In this document: positions 1 to 6,831 of the stretch, in pieces
Layout: each line of letters opens with the position of its first letter
Position numbering within the stretch: position 1 is the stretch's first letter
Assembly (NCBI GenBank): GCA_028293405.1
Contig: JAQGOW010000515.1
Coordinates: forward strand, 1 to 7,779
DNA length: 7,779 bases
Direction: 5' to 3'
Source of the DNA: Verrucomicrobiales bacterium
Lineage (GTDB): Bacteria > Verrucomicrobiota > Verrucomicrobiia > Limisphaerales > Palsa-1400
Notes under the pieces: model-generated
The model's input: the letters and a program-made list of their open reading frames with translations, nothing else
What the model was told of the DNA's origin: nothing
Database searches by the model: none
Translations under genes and position numbers: made by a program

Positions 1-2599
1 TAATCGTGAAAAAAGTACGATTTGCAGCGTTGGTGTTAAGCGAGATGGTGCCGGACAGCGTCAAGTCTGCCGAACCTTTGATATAAAGGTTCGTTGATTG
101 TTGAGTGCTCTGATCGGCCACGATCGCGTTTGTCAAAGTGCGCGCGCCACCCGACGCGAAAAGCCCCATCGAAGCAACGTTGTCACCGCGGAAAAACACG
201 TTACCGTAACCAAGACAATTGTCCGCTCCCAAGCCGATATACCCGGCACCAATCGAGGTTCCGTTGGTATATGTATTATTCCCGTTACTGAAGATACTAT
301 CGCCACCGAAAGGCCCGTTATAAGGAGCCGGATAGGTATTGACGATGTTACGGACTACTTGCCCCGGTCCTGAGATTACGCCGCTAAACGTCTGCGCACC
401 TAAAGTGCTCGGGCTGCGAAGTCCCAGATTCACTACGCCTAAGTCGCCACCGACACCAATCGCAAGATTTTCACTAAAATTAAAGCCGCCGCCCACGAAG
501 CGCACTTCCATAACGCCAGCTGAGGCTGCGTTATTACGAAGCGTGACAGGCGCAGACCCGGGATTCGGGAAGCTGATAGTGCCAGTCGTGAACGCAATAT
601 TCCTTGTATTACCAGTGGTCGGTGCCCCCAAAATCGTGCAAGCCCCTGCAAACCGTAGCGGGTTGTTATGGATTTCAAGTGTCGTGAAGTTCTGGGCTCC
701 TTTGACAAGCGTGGTTCCAGAGCCAAGTTCCAAGGTGCCAGTTTCAGTGCCCATCGTTGCCCAAATACCCGAGGCGGCACCAGGGTCGTTGAGTTGCAAC
801 GTTCCTGCCGATACAATTGTATCGCCAGTGTAGGTATTGGTTCCAACAAGTGTCAGATTGCCTGGCCCTGCTTTCGTAAGCGTAGTGCCCGCTGTCGATT
901 CACCAATCGAATGGTTACCGTTAACCGTGTTATTGGTTCCGCCGATGAGTAGTTGCGTTCCAGACCCGCCGACCGTAATCGTACGGTTGCCGTTACCTAA
1001 CGTCCACGCACCTTGTGCGCAAGAGAAAGTAAGCGATCCCGGAGTAACATCGCCAGTGACCAGCGAGCCATCGACCGTCAAATCAAAATTTTGGTCCACG
1101 GCGTATTGCGGCGTGCGTGCGGTCGTCGTCGCGTTCGCAAATTTGACGCCCGAACCATTGACGACAATGTGCGTCGTCGGAACGTTCGCGCCCCAGTTCA
1201 CTGAACTTGCAGTACCCCAGCCGATGATGCCGGCATTGATGATGTTCGATCCCGTGTAAGAGCTTGATGAATCCATTACCAATGCTCCACTGCCGTTTTT
1301 GACAATCGCGGTTGCCGCCGTGCCGCTAATGACGCCGCTTAAAAAGTTTGTCGTTCCAGCCGGAACATCGTTCGTCAGAGTCGTGGTGCCGAGGTTCAAT
1401 GTCGCACCGCCGCCCAGACTCAACGAAGTCGACGGAAACTGAGCCGATCCAGAAATAACGGTACCGCCCGCAGTCAATGCAGTATCGCCGGTGTAATTCA
1501 AGTTACCGCTGAGCGTCAAACTCCCGGTGCCCTCTTTCCTCAAACCGCTGGAACCTGCGATTGCTGAAGAAACCGTGGCACTCAAACCATTCGAAACGCT
1601 GATGCCGCGTGAGCCCAGGGTCAATGTGTCACTCTGAATCGTATACCCGGTAGTATCGAACCGGAGGCCACCGTTTGCAGTAACGCCGCCGCTGGCAAGG
1701 GTCACCGTTCCTGCGGTGCCGCCAAAAACTGTATACCCTGCAGAGCTGAACACTGCCGCTGTTCCGGTGCCAGCAACTGATGGGTTAAAATTTGCCGTAG
1801 TCGTGTCCCACGTGCCTGCGCCGCCAATGCCAGCGGTGCTGCCGTTAACATCCCAAAATTGCTGGGTCGGACCTGCGTTAGGAGTAATCGTCAGGTCGTC
1901 GATCGCCATCATATTATCGTTGCTGACATCGTCCTGGTCAGACCAACGAAAATAGTACGTGCCGCCATTTGGAACGGGTGCCGCCGGGGTGTAAGTTCCG
2001 CCGATGCCGGTGACACGGTTTGCACTAGCATTGCCATCCAGCGCGGCCGCGGTCACCAATCCGTTGATCGGAGAAATGAAATTGAAAGAATTACCCATCG
2101 GCGTCCATTGCGTGCCGTCGGTGCTATAAAGCATGATTAAAGTGTTTGTCACAGACGTCGCGCCGTTGCGCCATTGTTCACCGTTATAACTGACGGTAAA
2201 CGAACCAATGCTGCTGCCGGAGCCATTGACGAAGCGCACCTCGATATTACGTTGCGCGGAGGATGCCGCCAGCGTTCCCAGTGCGCGATCACCAACAACA
2301 CCAACACCGGCAACGCCGAGGTTATATGCCCCGCCGCCAGTTCCAGTACCTGTTCCCGCAATCACCGTCGACGTGCTAGCGGGAAGCGTTGCGCCAACAA
2401 AATAGCCGCCAGCGTTATTGGTGCCGGTGAACCACCCAGCCGGGGCGGCTGTACCCGCCGTGCCCATGCCGTCAAAATTTTGAGTGTAGTTGGTGAGGGC
2501 GCCTAACGTAATTTGGGCGCTGGCTTGGAACGCGCCGAGCGCGAACATCAGTAATGCCGTGATACAGAAGAGGAACTTTTGGTTTGTTTTAGGGTTCAT
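1..2599 (-). CDS. Secreted PATR (autotransporter-associated beta-strand) repeat protein, C-terminus beyond window
   Basis: Reading the minus strand codon by codon from ATG 2599-2597 gives 866 codons without a stop, running off the left edge. Residues 1-28 are a signal peptide (Lys at 4 and 8, hydrophobic core FLFCITALLMFALGAF, cleavage ASA|Q after residue 28). Residues about 29-239 form a beta-rich N-terminal domain that starts with a YTQNFDGMG motif, contains SYNGEQWR (about 138-145) and ends in MMAIDDLTIT; such domains precede repeats in many exported bacterial proteins. From about 247 (FWDVNG, GAGTW) there is a long Gly/Thr/Asn-rich parallel beta-helix-like region with PATR repeats of the type 'LTKAGPGNLTLVGTNTYTGD'. 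By family knowledge these are passenger or adhesin modules. Whether the missing C-terminus has a beta-barrel, PEP-CTERM signal or other anchor cannot be seen. The start is set by the signal peptide; an upstream in-frame GTG (2643) is less plausible. No clear Shine-Dalgarno is present. The gene has its own promoter candidate and probably forms a unit separate from the RCC1 gene upstream. Confidence 0.9.
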   Translation of the reverse strand, partial: MNPKTNQKFLFCITALLMFALGAFQASAQITLGALTNYTQNFDGMGTAGTAAPAGWFTGTNNAGGYFVGATLPASTSTVIAGTGTGTGGGAYNLGVAGVGVVGDRALGTLAASSAQRNIEVRFVNGSGSSIGSFTVSYNGEQWRNGATSVTNTLIMLYSTDGTQWTPMGNSFNFISPINGLVTAAALDGNASANRVTGIGGTYTPAAPVPNGGTYYFRWSDQDDVSNDNMMAIDDLTITPNAGPTQQFWDVNGSTAGIGGAGTWDTTTANFNPSVAGTGTAAVFSSAGYTVFGGTAGTVTLASGGVTANGGLRFDTTGYTIQSDTLTLGSRGISVSNGLSATVSSAIAGSSGLRKEGTGSLTLSGNLNYTGDTALTAGGTVISGSAQFPSTSLSLGGGATLNLGTTTLTNDVPAGTTNFLSGVISGTAATAIVKNGSGALVMDSSSSYTGSNIINAGIIGWGTASSVNWGANVPTTHIVVNGSGVKFANATTTARTPQYAVDQNFDLTVDGSLVTGDVTPGSLTFSCAQGAWTLGNGNRTITVGGSGTQLLIGGTNNTVNGNHSIGESTAGTTLTKAGPGNLTLVGTNTYTGDTIVSAGTLQLNDPGAASGIWATMGTETGTLELGSGTTLVKGAQNFTTLEIHNNPLRFAGACTILGAPTTGNTRNIAFTTGTISFPNPGSAPVTLRNNAASAGVMEVRFVGGGFNFSENLAIGVGGDLGVVNLGLRSPSTLGAQTFSGVISGPGQVVRNIVNTYPAPYNGPFGGDSIFSNGNNTYTNGTSIGAGYIGLGADNCLGYGNVFFRGDNVASMGLFASGGARTLTNAIVADQSTQQSTNLYIKGSADLTLSGTISLNTNAANRTFFTI
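791..1549 (-). repeat. PATR beta-strand repeats inside the surface protein
   Basis: Three copies of the autotransporter-associated beta-strand repeat are visible in the protein. They are at residues about 351-382 (GLRKEGTGSLTLSGNLNYTG, then DT..TAGGTVI), 431-459 (IVKNGSGALVMDSSSSYTG, then ..INAGII) and 572-603 (TLTKAGPGNLTLVGTNTYTG, then DTIVSAGTLQL). A weaker relative lies near residues 772-791 (NGNNTYTNGTSIGAGYIGLG), and another begins near 843 (ADLTLSGTISLN). Each has the family pattern K-x-G-x-G-x-L-x-L ... YTG ... AG. Spacing between copies is irregular (about 80 and 140 residues), with non-matching beta-helix-like sequence in between. Confidence 0.8.
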
Positions 2600-2612
2600 A
2601 AGGTGAGGAACG

Positions 2613-2647
2613 GCGGTGTTTGCTTTTTGTTTCTTCAGAAACACCGC
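2613..2647 (-). promoter_or_regulatory. Leader hairpin just upstream of the PATR gene start
   Basis: The arms 2613-2621 (GCGGTGTTT) and 2639-2647 (AAACACCGC) are perfectly complementary, giving a 9-bp stem with a 17-nt loop. In the minus-strand transcript it ends 13 nt before the ATG at 2599, where a ribosome binding site would sit; the remaining leader has no good Shine-Dalgarno. The inner segment 2629-2642 can form an alternative 5-bp hairpin (GTTTC, TTCA loop, GAAAC) that uses part of the outer right arm, so the two folds exclude each other. It has no following T-run and is therefore not an ordinary terminator. A role in translation control or mRNA stability is inference. Confidence 0.5.
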
Positions 2648-2750
2648 AACAGAACTCCCCGGCAGACAAATGGAGGAGGAACTCGTGGCGTGCGTTTAAG
2701 AAATCGATTACTTGTCAATGTTACTGGTCAGCTACAGGGATTTGGTAGAG

Positions 2751-2778
2751 ATAGTATTAAACCCTATACTTATGTCAA
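2751..2778 (-). promoter_or_regulatory. Sigma70-type promoter candidate for the PATR gene
   Basis: On the minus strand a perfect -35 box TTGACA (2778-2773) is followed after 16 bp by TACTAT (2756-2751), which keeps the key TA....T of a -10 box. Transcription would begin near 2745 and give a leader of about 145 nt before the ATG at 2599. It lies immediately downstream of the terminator candidate at 2801-2834, as expected for the start of a new transcription unit. A second TTGACA (2718-2713) lacks a suitable -10 box. Confidence 0.5.
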
Positions 2779-2791
2779 CAAATCATTGACA
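2773..2791. promoter_or_regulatory. Inverted repeat TGTCAA-N7-TTGACA overlapping the -35 box
   Basis: TGTCAA at 2773-2778 and TTGACA at 2786-2791 are a perfect 6-bp inverted repeat with a 7-bp spacer, so their centres are 13 bp apart. The left half is also the -35 box of the PATR promoter candidate. The geometry suits a dimeric repressor or activator, but no regulator gene is in the window, and the repeat could also simply be two outward-facing -35 boxes. Confidence 0.3.
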
Positions 2792-2800
2792 CACCTTGTA

Positions 2801-2834
2801 AATAAAAACGACCCTCGATGCTACTACGAGACGT
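2801..2834 (-). terminator. Intrinsic terminator candidate after the pseudopilin-RCC1 unit
   Basis: On the minus strand ACG-T-CTCG (2834-2827), a 9-nt loop, and CGAG-G-GT-CGT (2817-2808) can pair as an 8-bp stem with a 2-nt bulge and one G-T pair. TTTTTATT (2808-2801) follows. It lies about 300 nt after the RCC1 stop codon and just before the PATR promoter candidate, a sensible place to separate two transcription units. The bulge and modest stem keep confidence moderate. Confidence 0.4.
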
Positions 2835-2859
2835 TTGTGTTTAGATTGAGTTTCGGCGG

Positions 2860-3048
2860 CGATCATACAAAATGATCGAAGGGGAAAATCCGCGATGATT
2901 TTCTTCATGAACAGGAAAAAGCGACGCGGCGGTACTTCCGAACCGGGACGGAGGTCGTCGGATAACGGCTGGATAAAATCGGATTGGATAATCCACAGGT
3001 TCCACGACATTCACCGTCCCCCGTTCAAACGGTTCCAAGGCCGAACCG
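2860..3048. other. Hairpin-rich non-coding segment downstream of the RCC1 gene
   Basis: Three perfect short inverted repeats lie in the 536-bp gap between the RCC1 and PATR genes. They are CGATCAT-ACAAA-ATGATCG (2860-2878, 7-bp stem), GAAAATC-CGCGAT-GATTTTC (2884-2903, 7-bp stem) and CGGTTC-CAAGGCC-GAACCG (3030-3048, 6-bp stem). CCGTT-CA-AACGG (3021-3032) overlaps the last. GGGACGG (2946-2952) and CCGTCCC (3014-3020) could close a larger arm around the middle. None is followed by a T-run. Short reading frames here on both strands have no ribosome site, signal sequence or family look, and I do not call them genes. The rest of the gap (3049-3135) shows nothing recognisable. It could be a structured 3' UTR, a small RNA or a dispersed genomic repeat. 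Confidence 0.4.
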
Positions 3049-3135
3049 TCCGCTACTTTTTAGACCGGAAAGCTTGTGATTAACGCCGAGCGCATAAGCC
3101 CGTAAACACTCTGTGTATCCTCGCACTTGAAACCA

Positions 3136-5853
3136 TCAAGGCTGTTCAACGGCGCGGTAATACCTTTGTGATAATCCCGTCGGAGTCATATCCGTAAAAT
3201 CGATTGGGCCAATTGTAGGCGGATTAGTAAAAACAGGTTCCCAGTTCACCAGATTTGAGGAAGCGAGGATCGTCACCGGATCCACGCCGGAGGAACCGGT
3301 CAATTGCATTTGGACAGCGCCATTCGTTGTCAGAAAATTGTAAGTGGGAATATTAAAAATCAAGGCAGGAACGTTGAGGCTCATTAACGGACTCCTCAAG
3401 GAACCCACAGCATTGCTGACTATCACGCGATAGATTCCGGAATTGGTCCAGCGAACGTCTGCCAACACCAGTGCTGAATTTGTCGCTCCCGGGATATTGG
3501 TTCCATTGAATTGCCATTGGTAAGTTGCCAGTCTCAGGGTCGGATTCCCGGCTTTGAACACGACGGTTTCACCTGCAACAGCCGTTCTCCTGAATGGTTT
3601 CCCAACGATTGCGAAGTTGTGCGCGCTGCCCGCAAAAATTGCTTCAATATTGGTTGCAGAAGGCGGAACCAGACATTGATTGAAATTTGTATTTCCCCAC
3701 GCAATGACCGAACCATCATCGCGCAGAGCCAAAAAGTGAGCGTCACCCGCTGCAATGGACACGATGTTCGTGGCAGCGATGGGAACATTCGTTAAGCCAT
3801 CGTTCTTCAGCCCCCACGCAATCACAGACCCATCATCCCGCAACGCCAGACTGGCACTTTCTGAAGTGCAAATCGCGATAAAGTTTGTCCCGGATGGCGG
3901 AACCAGCACCGGTATGCCCCATTGCACCAAAGTGCCATTTGCCCTCAAAGCCAACGAATTATCTCCTCTGGTCGATAATAACATGACGGTTGTGGCGGAG
4001 CCGGGCACGGCGGTTCCCACACCCCACTGGACAATTTGGCCATTCGACAAAAGTGCCTGGCTAAAGTGAGAACCGGCTGCGACGGCGACGGCAGTTGAAA
4101 TTGCTGGCACATTCGTTTGCCCGGATGAGTTGTCGCCCCAGGCCACGACGGTTCCATTTGTTTTTAACGCCAGACTGTGTGTTTCGCCTTCCGCAACAGC
4201 AAAAACAGTGGCTCCCATCGACGGCACCGTATTTTGATTAAAAGTGTTATCACCCCAGGCGACCACGGTGCCATCGTTACGAAGGGCCAGGCAGTGATCC
4301 CCGCCACAGGCAATGGAAACTGCATTCGTTGCATTCGCTTGGATCGAAAGTTGCCCCGATGAATTATCACCCCATGTGACCATCGGACTGATGACCACAT
4401 TAGCCACAAGTCCAGTGAATGAGCCGTAAGAATTGTTTACTGCCAGATTTAAAATGCCGGAGTCTTCGTAAGCCGTCGGATCAAAACAGACTGTTGATAA
4501 AGTCGCTCCACTGATTCGCCCTCCGTCCGCCAAATCATTGCCGTTCAACTGCCACAGAGAATTTAAAGGTTGCGCGCCTCCAACAGTCACCGGCAGGCAA
4601 AGGGGTGTTCCGACAACCGCGTTACGTTGGGTCGGGATCGGCGTTAAAAAATAAGGTGAAGCCGACACAGTCAAGTTGATCGCGTCGCTTGTCGTTGTTC
4701 CGACGAGATTGCTCACAACCAACGTGTAAGCGCCTGCATTTGTCATCTCCACACTTGCGAGCCTTAGACAGCGGTCGGTCGCGCCGGAAATAAGGGAACC
4801 CTCATGAAACCACTGGAACTGTAACGGATATGTTCCACCCAAAACTGGCGTCAATAATGTCTCGCTGCCGACATGAACCGTTACGGTTTGATTCTGCACA
4901 CGAATATACGGCGCGCCGGATCTGACCATCGCCAGATCATGACCTTCACCGCTGGAAAGACTTGCGACATCGCTGAGTCCAATCGGAACATTGGTAACTG
5001 TGATAAATCCGGCGTGGCCATTGGTGATGCCGGGATAATTCATGCCCCACGCGACGACGTGCCCATCAGACAACTGCGCCATGCTGTGTCCCCACCCCCC
5101 TGAGATGGCTATCGCATTGGTTACCGAAGCGGGCACAGTGCATTGTCCGTAGGTATTATCACCCCACGCCACAACGCTACCGTCAGATCTCAATGCGACA
5201 CTATGTTCAAACCCGGCGGCAACGGCGACGACGTTGGTCACGGAAGTCGGCGCCACGTTTTGCGAACCCCACGCAATAATGCTGCGGTCGGAACGTAGCG
5301 CGAGATTATGATAATAGCCGGATGCGATCGCGATCACGTCGGTCAAATTGACCGGAACATTCGTTTGGCCATAATCATTGTTTCCCCAGGCAACAACGGT
5401 TCCGTCAGACCGCAAGGCAACGCTGTGCGCTGCGCCAGCGGACACGGCGACAACATTCGACACCGCAGCAGGTACATTGGTCTGTCCATCCGCGTTAAGT
5501 CCCCAGGCGACGACAGAGCCATCATTCCGCAAAGCAAGACTGTGGTCGCGACCGGCGGCAATCGCTTCAACATTAGTGGCGCTCGAGGGCACATTGGTTT
5601 GGCCGTTCCTATTTTTGCCCCAAGCGAAGACAGCGCCATCTTCCTGGAGAACTACGCTGTGAAAACCGCCCGCAGCAATCGCGATTGGATTAGCATTTCC
5701 AGGAACGACATCGCACTGCTTGTTAAAATTGTCGCCCCAGGCAATGACATCCTGAGAACGACCTGAATGGCTGGATAGAAGGAAAATAGCCAACGCCATT
5801 TTCCCATAAGTCCCGACCACTTTTGCTTTGGCCCTTGTTCTCATTGCCATCAC
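3136..5853 (-). CDS. Secreted double RCC1 beta-propeller protein with Ig-like domains
   Basis: The protein is 905 residues counted from GTG 5853; ATG 5850 and ATG 5844 are equally good starts. Residues about 4-34 look like a signal peptide (basic RTRAKAK, then MALAIFLLSS, cleavage near GRSQ|D). Domains in order: RCC1 propeller 1 (about 36-310), Ig-like (about 313-396, W348, Y376), Ig-like (about 399-488, W434), RCC1 propeller 2 (about 491-750), Ig-like (about 752-828, W780), then a C-terminal module (829-905) with ASSNLVNW...FTDM...RYYRA, typical of verrucomicrobial exoproteins. The RCC1 blades follow 'GxxHSLALRxDGSVVAWGxN..GQTNVP'. The Ig-like domains lack the disulphide Cys pair. No transmembrane anchor or PEP-CTERM tail is seen, so the protein is probably released or surface-attached. 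RCC1 in eukaryotes is a Ran exchange factor, but bacterial copies are generic propellers, so no enzymatic role is assigned; binding is inferred. The gene overlaps the pseudopilin stop. Confidence 0.92.
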   Translation of the reverse strand: MMAMRTRAKAKVVGTYGKMALAIFLLSSHSGRSQDVIAWGDNFNKQCDVVPGNANPIAIAAGGFHSVVLQEDGAVFAWGKNRNGQTNVPSSATNVEAIAAGRDHSLALRNDGSVVAWGLNADGQTNVPAAVSNVVAVSAGAAHSVALRSDGTVVAWGNNDYGQTNVPVNLTDVIAIASGYYHNLALRSDRSIIAWGSQNVAPTSVTNVVAVAAGFEHSVALRSDGSVVAWGDNTYGQCTVPASVTNAIAISGGWGHSMAQLSDGHVVAWGMNYPGITNGHAGFITVTNVPIGLSDVASLSSGEGHDLAMVRSGAPYIRVQNQTVTVHVGSETLLTPVLGGTYPLQFQWFHEGSLISGATDRCLRLASVEMTNAGAYTLVVSNLVGTTTSDAINLTVSASPYFLTPIPTQRNAVVGTPLCLPVTVGGAQPLNSLWQLNGNDLADGGRISGATLSTVCFDPTAYEDSGILNLAVNNSYGSFTGLVANVVISPMVTWGDNSSGQLSIQANATNAVSIACGGDHCLALRNDGTVVAWGDNTFNQNTVPSMGATVFAVAEGETHSLALKTNGTVVAWGDNSSGQTNVPAISTAVAVAAGSHFSQALLSNGQIVQWGVGTAVPGSATTVMLLSTRGDNSLALRANGTLVQWGIPVLVPPSGTNFIAICTSESASLALRDDGSVIAWGLKNDGLTNVPIAATNIVSIAAGDAHFLALRDDGSVIAWGNTNFNQCLVPPSATNIEAIFAGSAHNFAIVGKPFRRTAVAGETVVFKAGNPTLRLATYQWQFNGTNIPGATNSALVLADVRWTNSGIYRVIVSNAVGSLRSPLMSLNVPALIFNIPTYNFLTTNGAVQMQLTGSSGVDPVTILASSNLVNWEPVFTNPPTIGPIDFTDMTPTGLSQRYYRAVEQP
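3604..4383 (-). repeat. RCC1 propeller 2: seven blades
   Basis: Seven W-G motifs occur at residues W494, W533, W572, W610, W645, W680 and W719, with spacings 39, 39, 38, 35, 35 and 39. As in propeller 1 the array opens with an isolated strand (MVTWGDN) and closes with an isolated GSAHNFAIV, so it is a second full ring. The middle blades are degenerate: the G-x-x-H-S motif reads GSHFS, RGDNS and SESAS, and TNVP loops are shortened. The last two blades again match the consensus closely. Confidence 0.85.
4924..5748 (-). repeat. RCC1 propeller 1: seven blades, mostly 117-bp period
   Basis: Seven W-G motifs occur at residues W39, W78, W117, W156, W195, W230 and W269. Spacings are 39, 39, 39, 39, 35 and 39 residues, i.e. 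117 bp except one 105-bp unit. There are also seven G-x-x-H motifs, ending with GEGHDLAMV, which has no W-G after it. The array thus starts with a lone W-G strand and ends with a lone G-x-x-H part, the split-blade closure expected of a complete seven-bladed ring. The last blade carries an insertion (NYPGITNGHAGF). Confidence 0.85.
5850..5853 (-). promoter_or_regulatory. Stop/start overlap coupling pseudopilin to RCC1 gene
   Basis: On the minus strand the sequence GTGATGGCAATG holds the pseudopilin TGA stop (5852-5850) inside the start region of the RCC1 gene. GTG at 5853 gives a 4-base GTGA overlap and ATG at 5850 gives a 1-base TGATG overlap. AAGG lies 12-15 nt upstream within the pseudopilin's last codons. 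This arrangement usually means translational re-initiation, so both proteins should come from one message. Confidence 0.7.
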
Positions 5854-6674
5854 GGGTACGGCTTACCTTGTGAACTGCTGTCATCTTCAGACATGCTATA
5901 GCGGTCGTACCAGTTTTTGGTGGCTATAAATTCGCAATGCGCGTCGGCACAAACTACGTTTGCCCCCTCCAAGCCGTGCGCAGCGTAAGGATTGGGCGCA
6001 TTTTCACGGTACGGCGTATGAACTTCTAATTCATCGACGATAGTGAAAATATCGGACGGTCCCGAAATGGTTCCTCTAATTTTTAGATTGGCAGTCGAGC
6101 TGTTCGTATGATGTTGCACGCTGGTCAGCGTCTTACGGGGAAAGTAAGGGAGGTTATAAGTCCGCCAAAAACCAAAAACTTCGTAGCTATGGCCAGTGGT
6201 ATGATACTTGTCTACCGCCTTGCTTGTGAGATCCAACAATGTTTTGAAAACTGTGTTATTGTATACAGTCGTCGTTGTTACGTTTCCTCGCACGTTATTT
6301 ATCGTAGCTGGACATACAAATGTTTGGAGCGTGGTAACATAAGCGTTCGAGTTTCCTTGAATCCCATGCAGCCAATTTAAATCGTCATCGGCTTGTTGGG
6401 ACGTCGTCCCATTCCCGTTCGTGCTGGTTGAAAGAAATGTTCCCGTCAGACTACCCAAAGGACCTAAATAAACGGATTTACCGGCAGCATGATCCGCCGC
6501 GAACATTTGCTGACCAAAGCCCATTTGCTTGCAATTATTCAAGCAGGCAAATTTCAGCGAACTTGATTTCGTCTTGGCCGAGGCGGGTAAGATCAGCACC
6601 ACCAAGATCCCGATGCAGGCAATGACCACAAGCATCTCAACCAGAGTAAACGCTTTAGTAACTTTAGAGCGCAT
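5850..6674 (-). CDS. Type II secretion-type pseudopilin (prepilin N-methylation motif)
   Basis: The protein has 274 residues. The N-terminus MRSKVTKAFTLVEMLVVIAC is a class III prepilin signal: a short basic leader, cleavage A8|F9, and Glu13 at mature position +5. Hydrophobic residues to about 30 serve as both membrane helix and pilin assembly helix. The -1 residue is Ala rather than the usual Gly, which prepilin peptidases can tolerate. Then come FACLNNCKQMG (42-52), FVCPA (119-123), HSYEVFGFW (162-170) and a C-terminal HGLEGANVVCADAHCEFI (233-250), the H-x10-D motif of verrucomicrobial pseudopilins, here with D-A-H instead of D-G-H. By family knowledge it is processed by a prepilin peptidase and joins a pseudopilus in the inner membrane/periplasm. 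No secretion ATPase or secretin gene is in the window, so it is an orphan. Start ATG 6674 is set by the leader; ribosome site weak (AGAG). Its stop overlaps the RCC1 start. Confidence 0.9.
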   Translation of the reverse strand: MRSKVTKAFTLVEMLVVIACIGILVVLILPASAKTKSSSLKFACLNNCKQMGFGQQMFAADHAAGKSVYLGPLGSLTGTFLSTSTNGNGTTSQQADDDLNWLHGIQGNSNAYVTTLQTFVCPATINNVRGNVTTTTVYNNTVFKTLLDLTSKAVDKYHTTGHSYEVFGFWRTYNLPYFPRKTLTSVQHHTNSSTANLKIRGTISGPSDIFTIVDELEVHTPYRENAPNPYAAHGLEGANVVCADAHCEFIATKNWYDRYSMSEDDSSSQGKPYP

Positions 6675-6765
6675 GATTACTCTGATTGACTATTTTATTC
6701 GGCCCCAGGAGTCGAGGGTTAATGACCGGAATTTGCTTTGGTACGCTGGCGCCGTTTTCGACTAT

Positions 6766-6831
6766 TCACCCACTACGCCTCAAATATTTTCGATAATTCG
6801 CGCTACTCCCTCTCGCGATTTCCTTACCCAT
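6766..6831 (-). CDS. Possible 21-residue basic peptide (speculative)
   Basis: On the minus strand GGAAGAG is followed after 8 nt by ATG (6831-6829) and 21 codons to TGA (6768-6766). The peptide starts MGKEIARGSS and ends YLRRSG, with six Lys/Arg and one Glu. It has the best Shine-Dalgarno-like spacing in the window. It has no recognisable family, signal peptide or membrane segment. It lies 92 nt upstream of the pseudopilin and could be a leader peptide or pure chance; a frame this short has little statistical weight. Confidence 0.2.
   Translation of the reverse strand: MGKEIARGSSANYRKYLRRSG

Noticed and set aside
339..1259. Two long plus-strand open frames (339-833 and 837-1259) opposite the PATR gene
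   Set aside because: They are antisense shadows of a Gly/Thr/Asn/Val-rich coding sequence whose reverse complement rarely yields stops. The minus-strand frame is continuous over 866 codons, with a signal peptide and PATR repeats.
2783..3083. Short frames in the RCC1-PATR gap (minus 2841-3038 and 2783-3010, plus 2895-3083)
   Set aside because: They are overlapping frames on both strands, Arg/Pro/Phe-rich, with no start signal or domain. Hairpins run through them, so non-coding is more likely, though a decayed gene cannot be excluded.
4924..5748. Regular 117-bp repeats, which might be mistaken for a CRISPR-like or satellite array
   Set aside because: They are in-frame protein repeats with codon-level divergence and no constant repeat/variable spacer pattern.
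3511..5766. Plus-strand and other-frame open frames inside the RCC1 gene, e.g. 5308-5766
   Set aside because: They repeat with the 117-bp RCC1 period and are shadows of the blade repeats, with no ribosome site or recognisable product.
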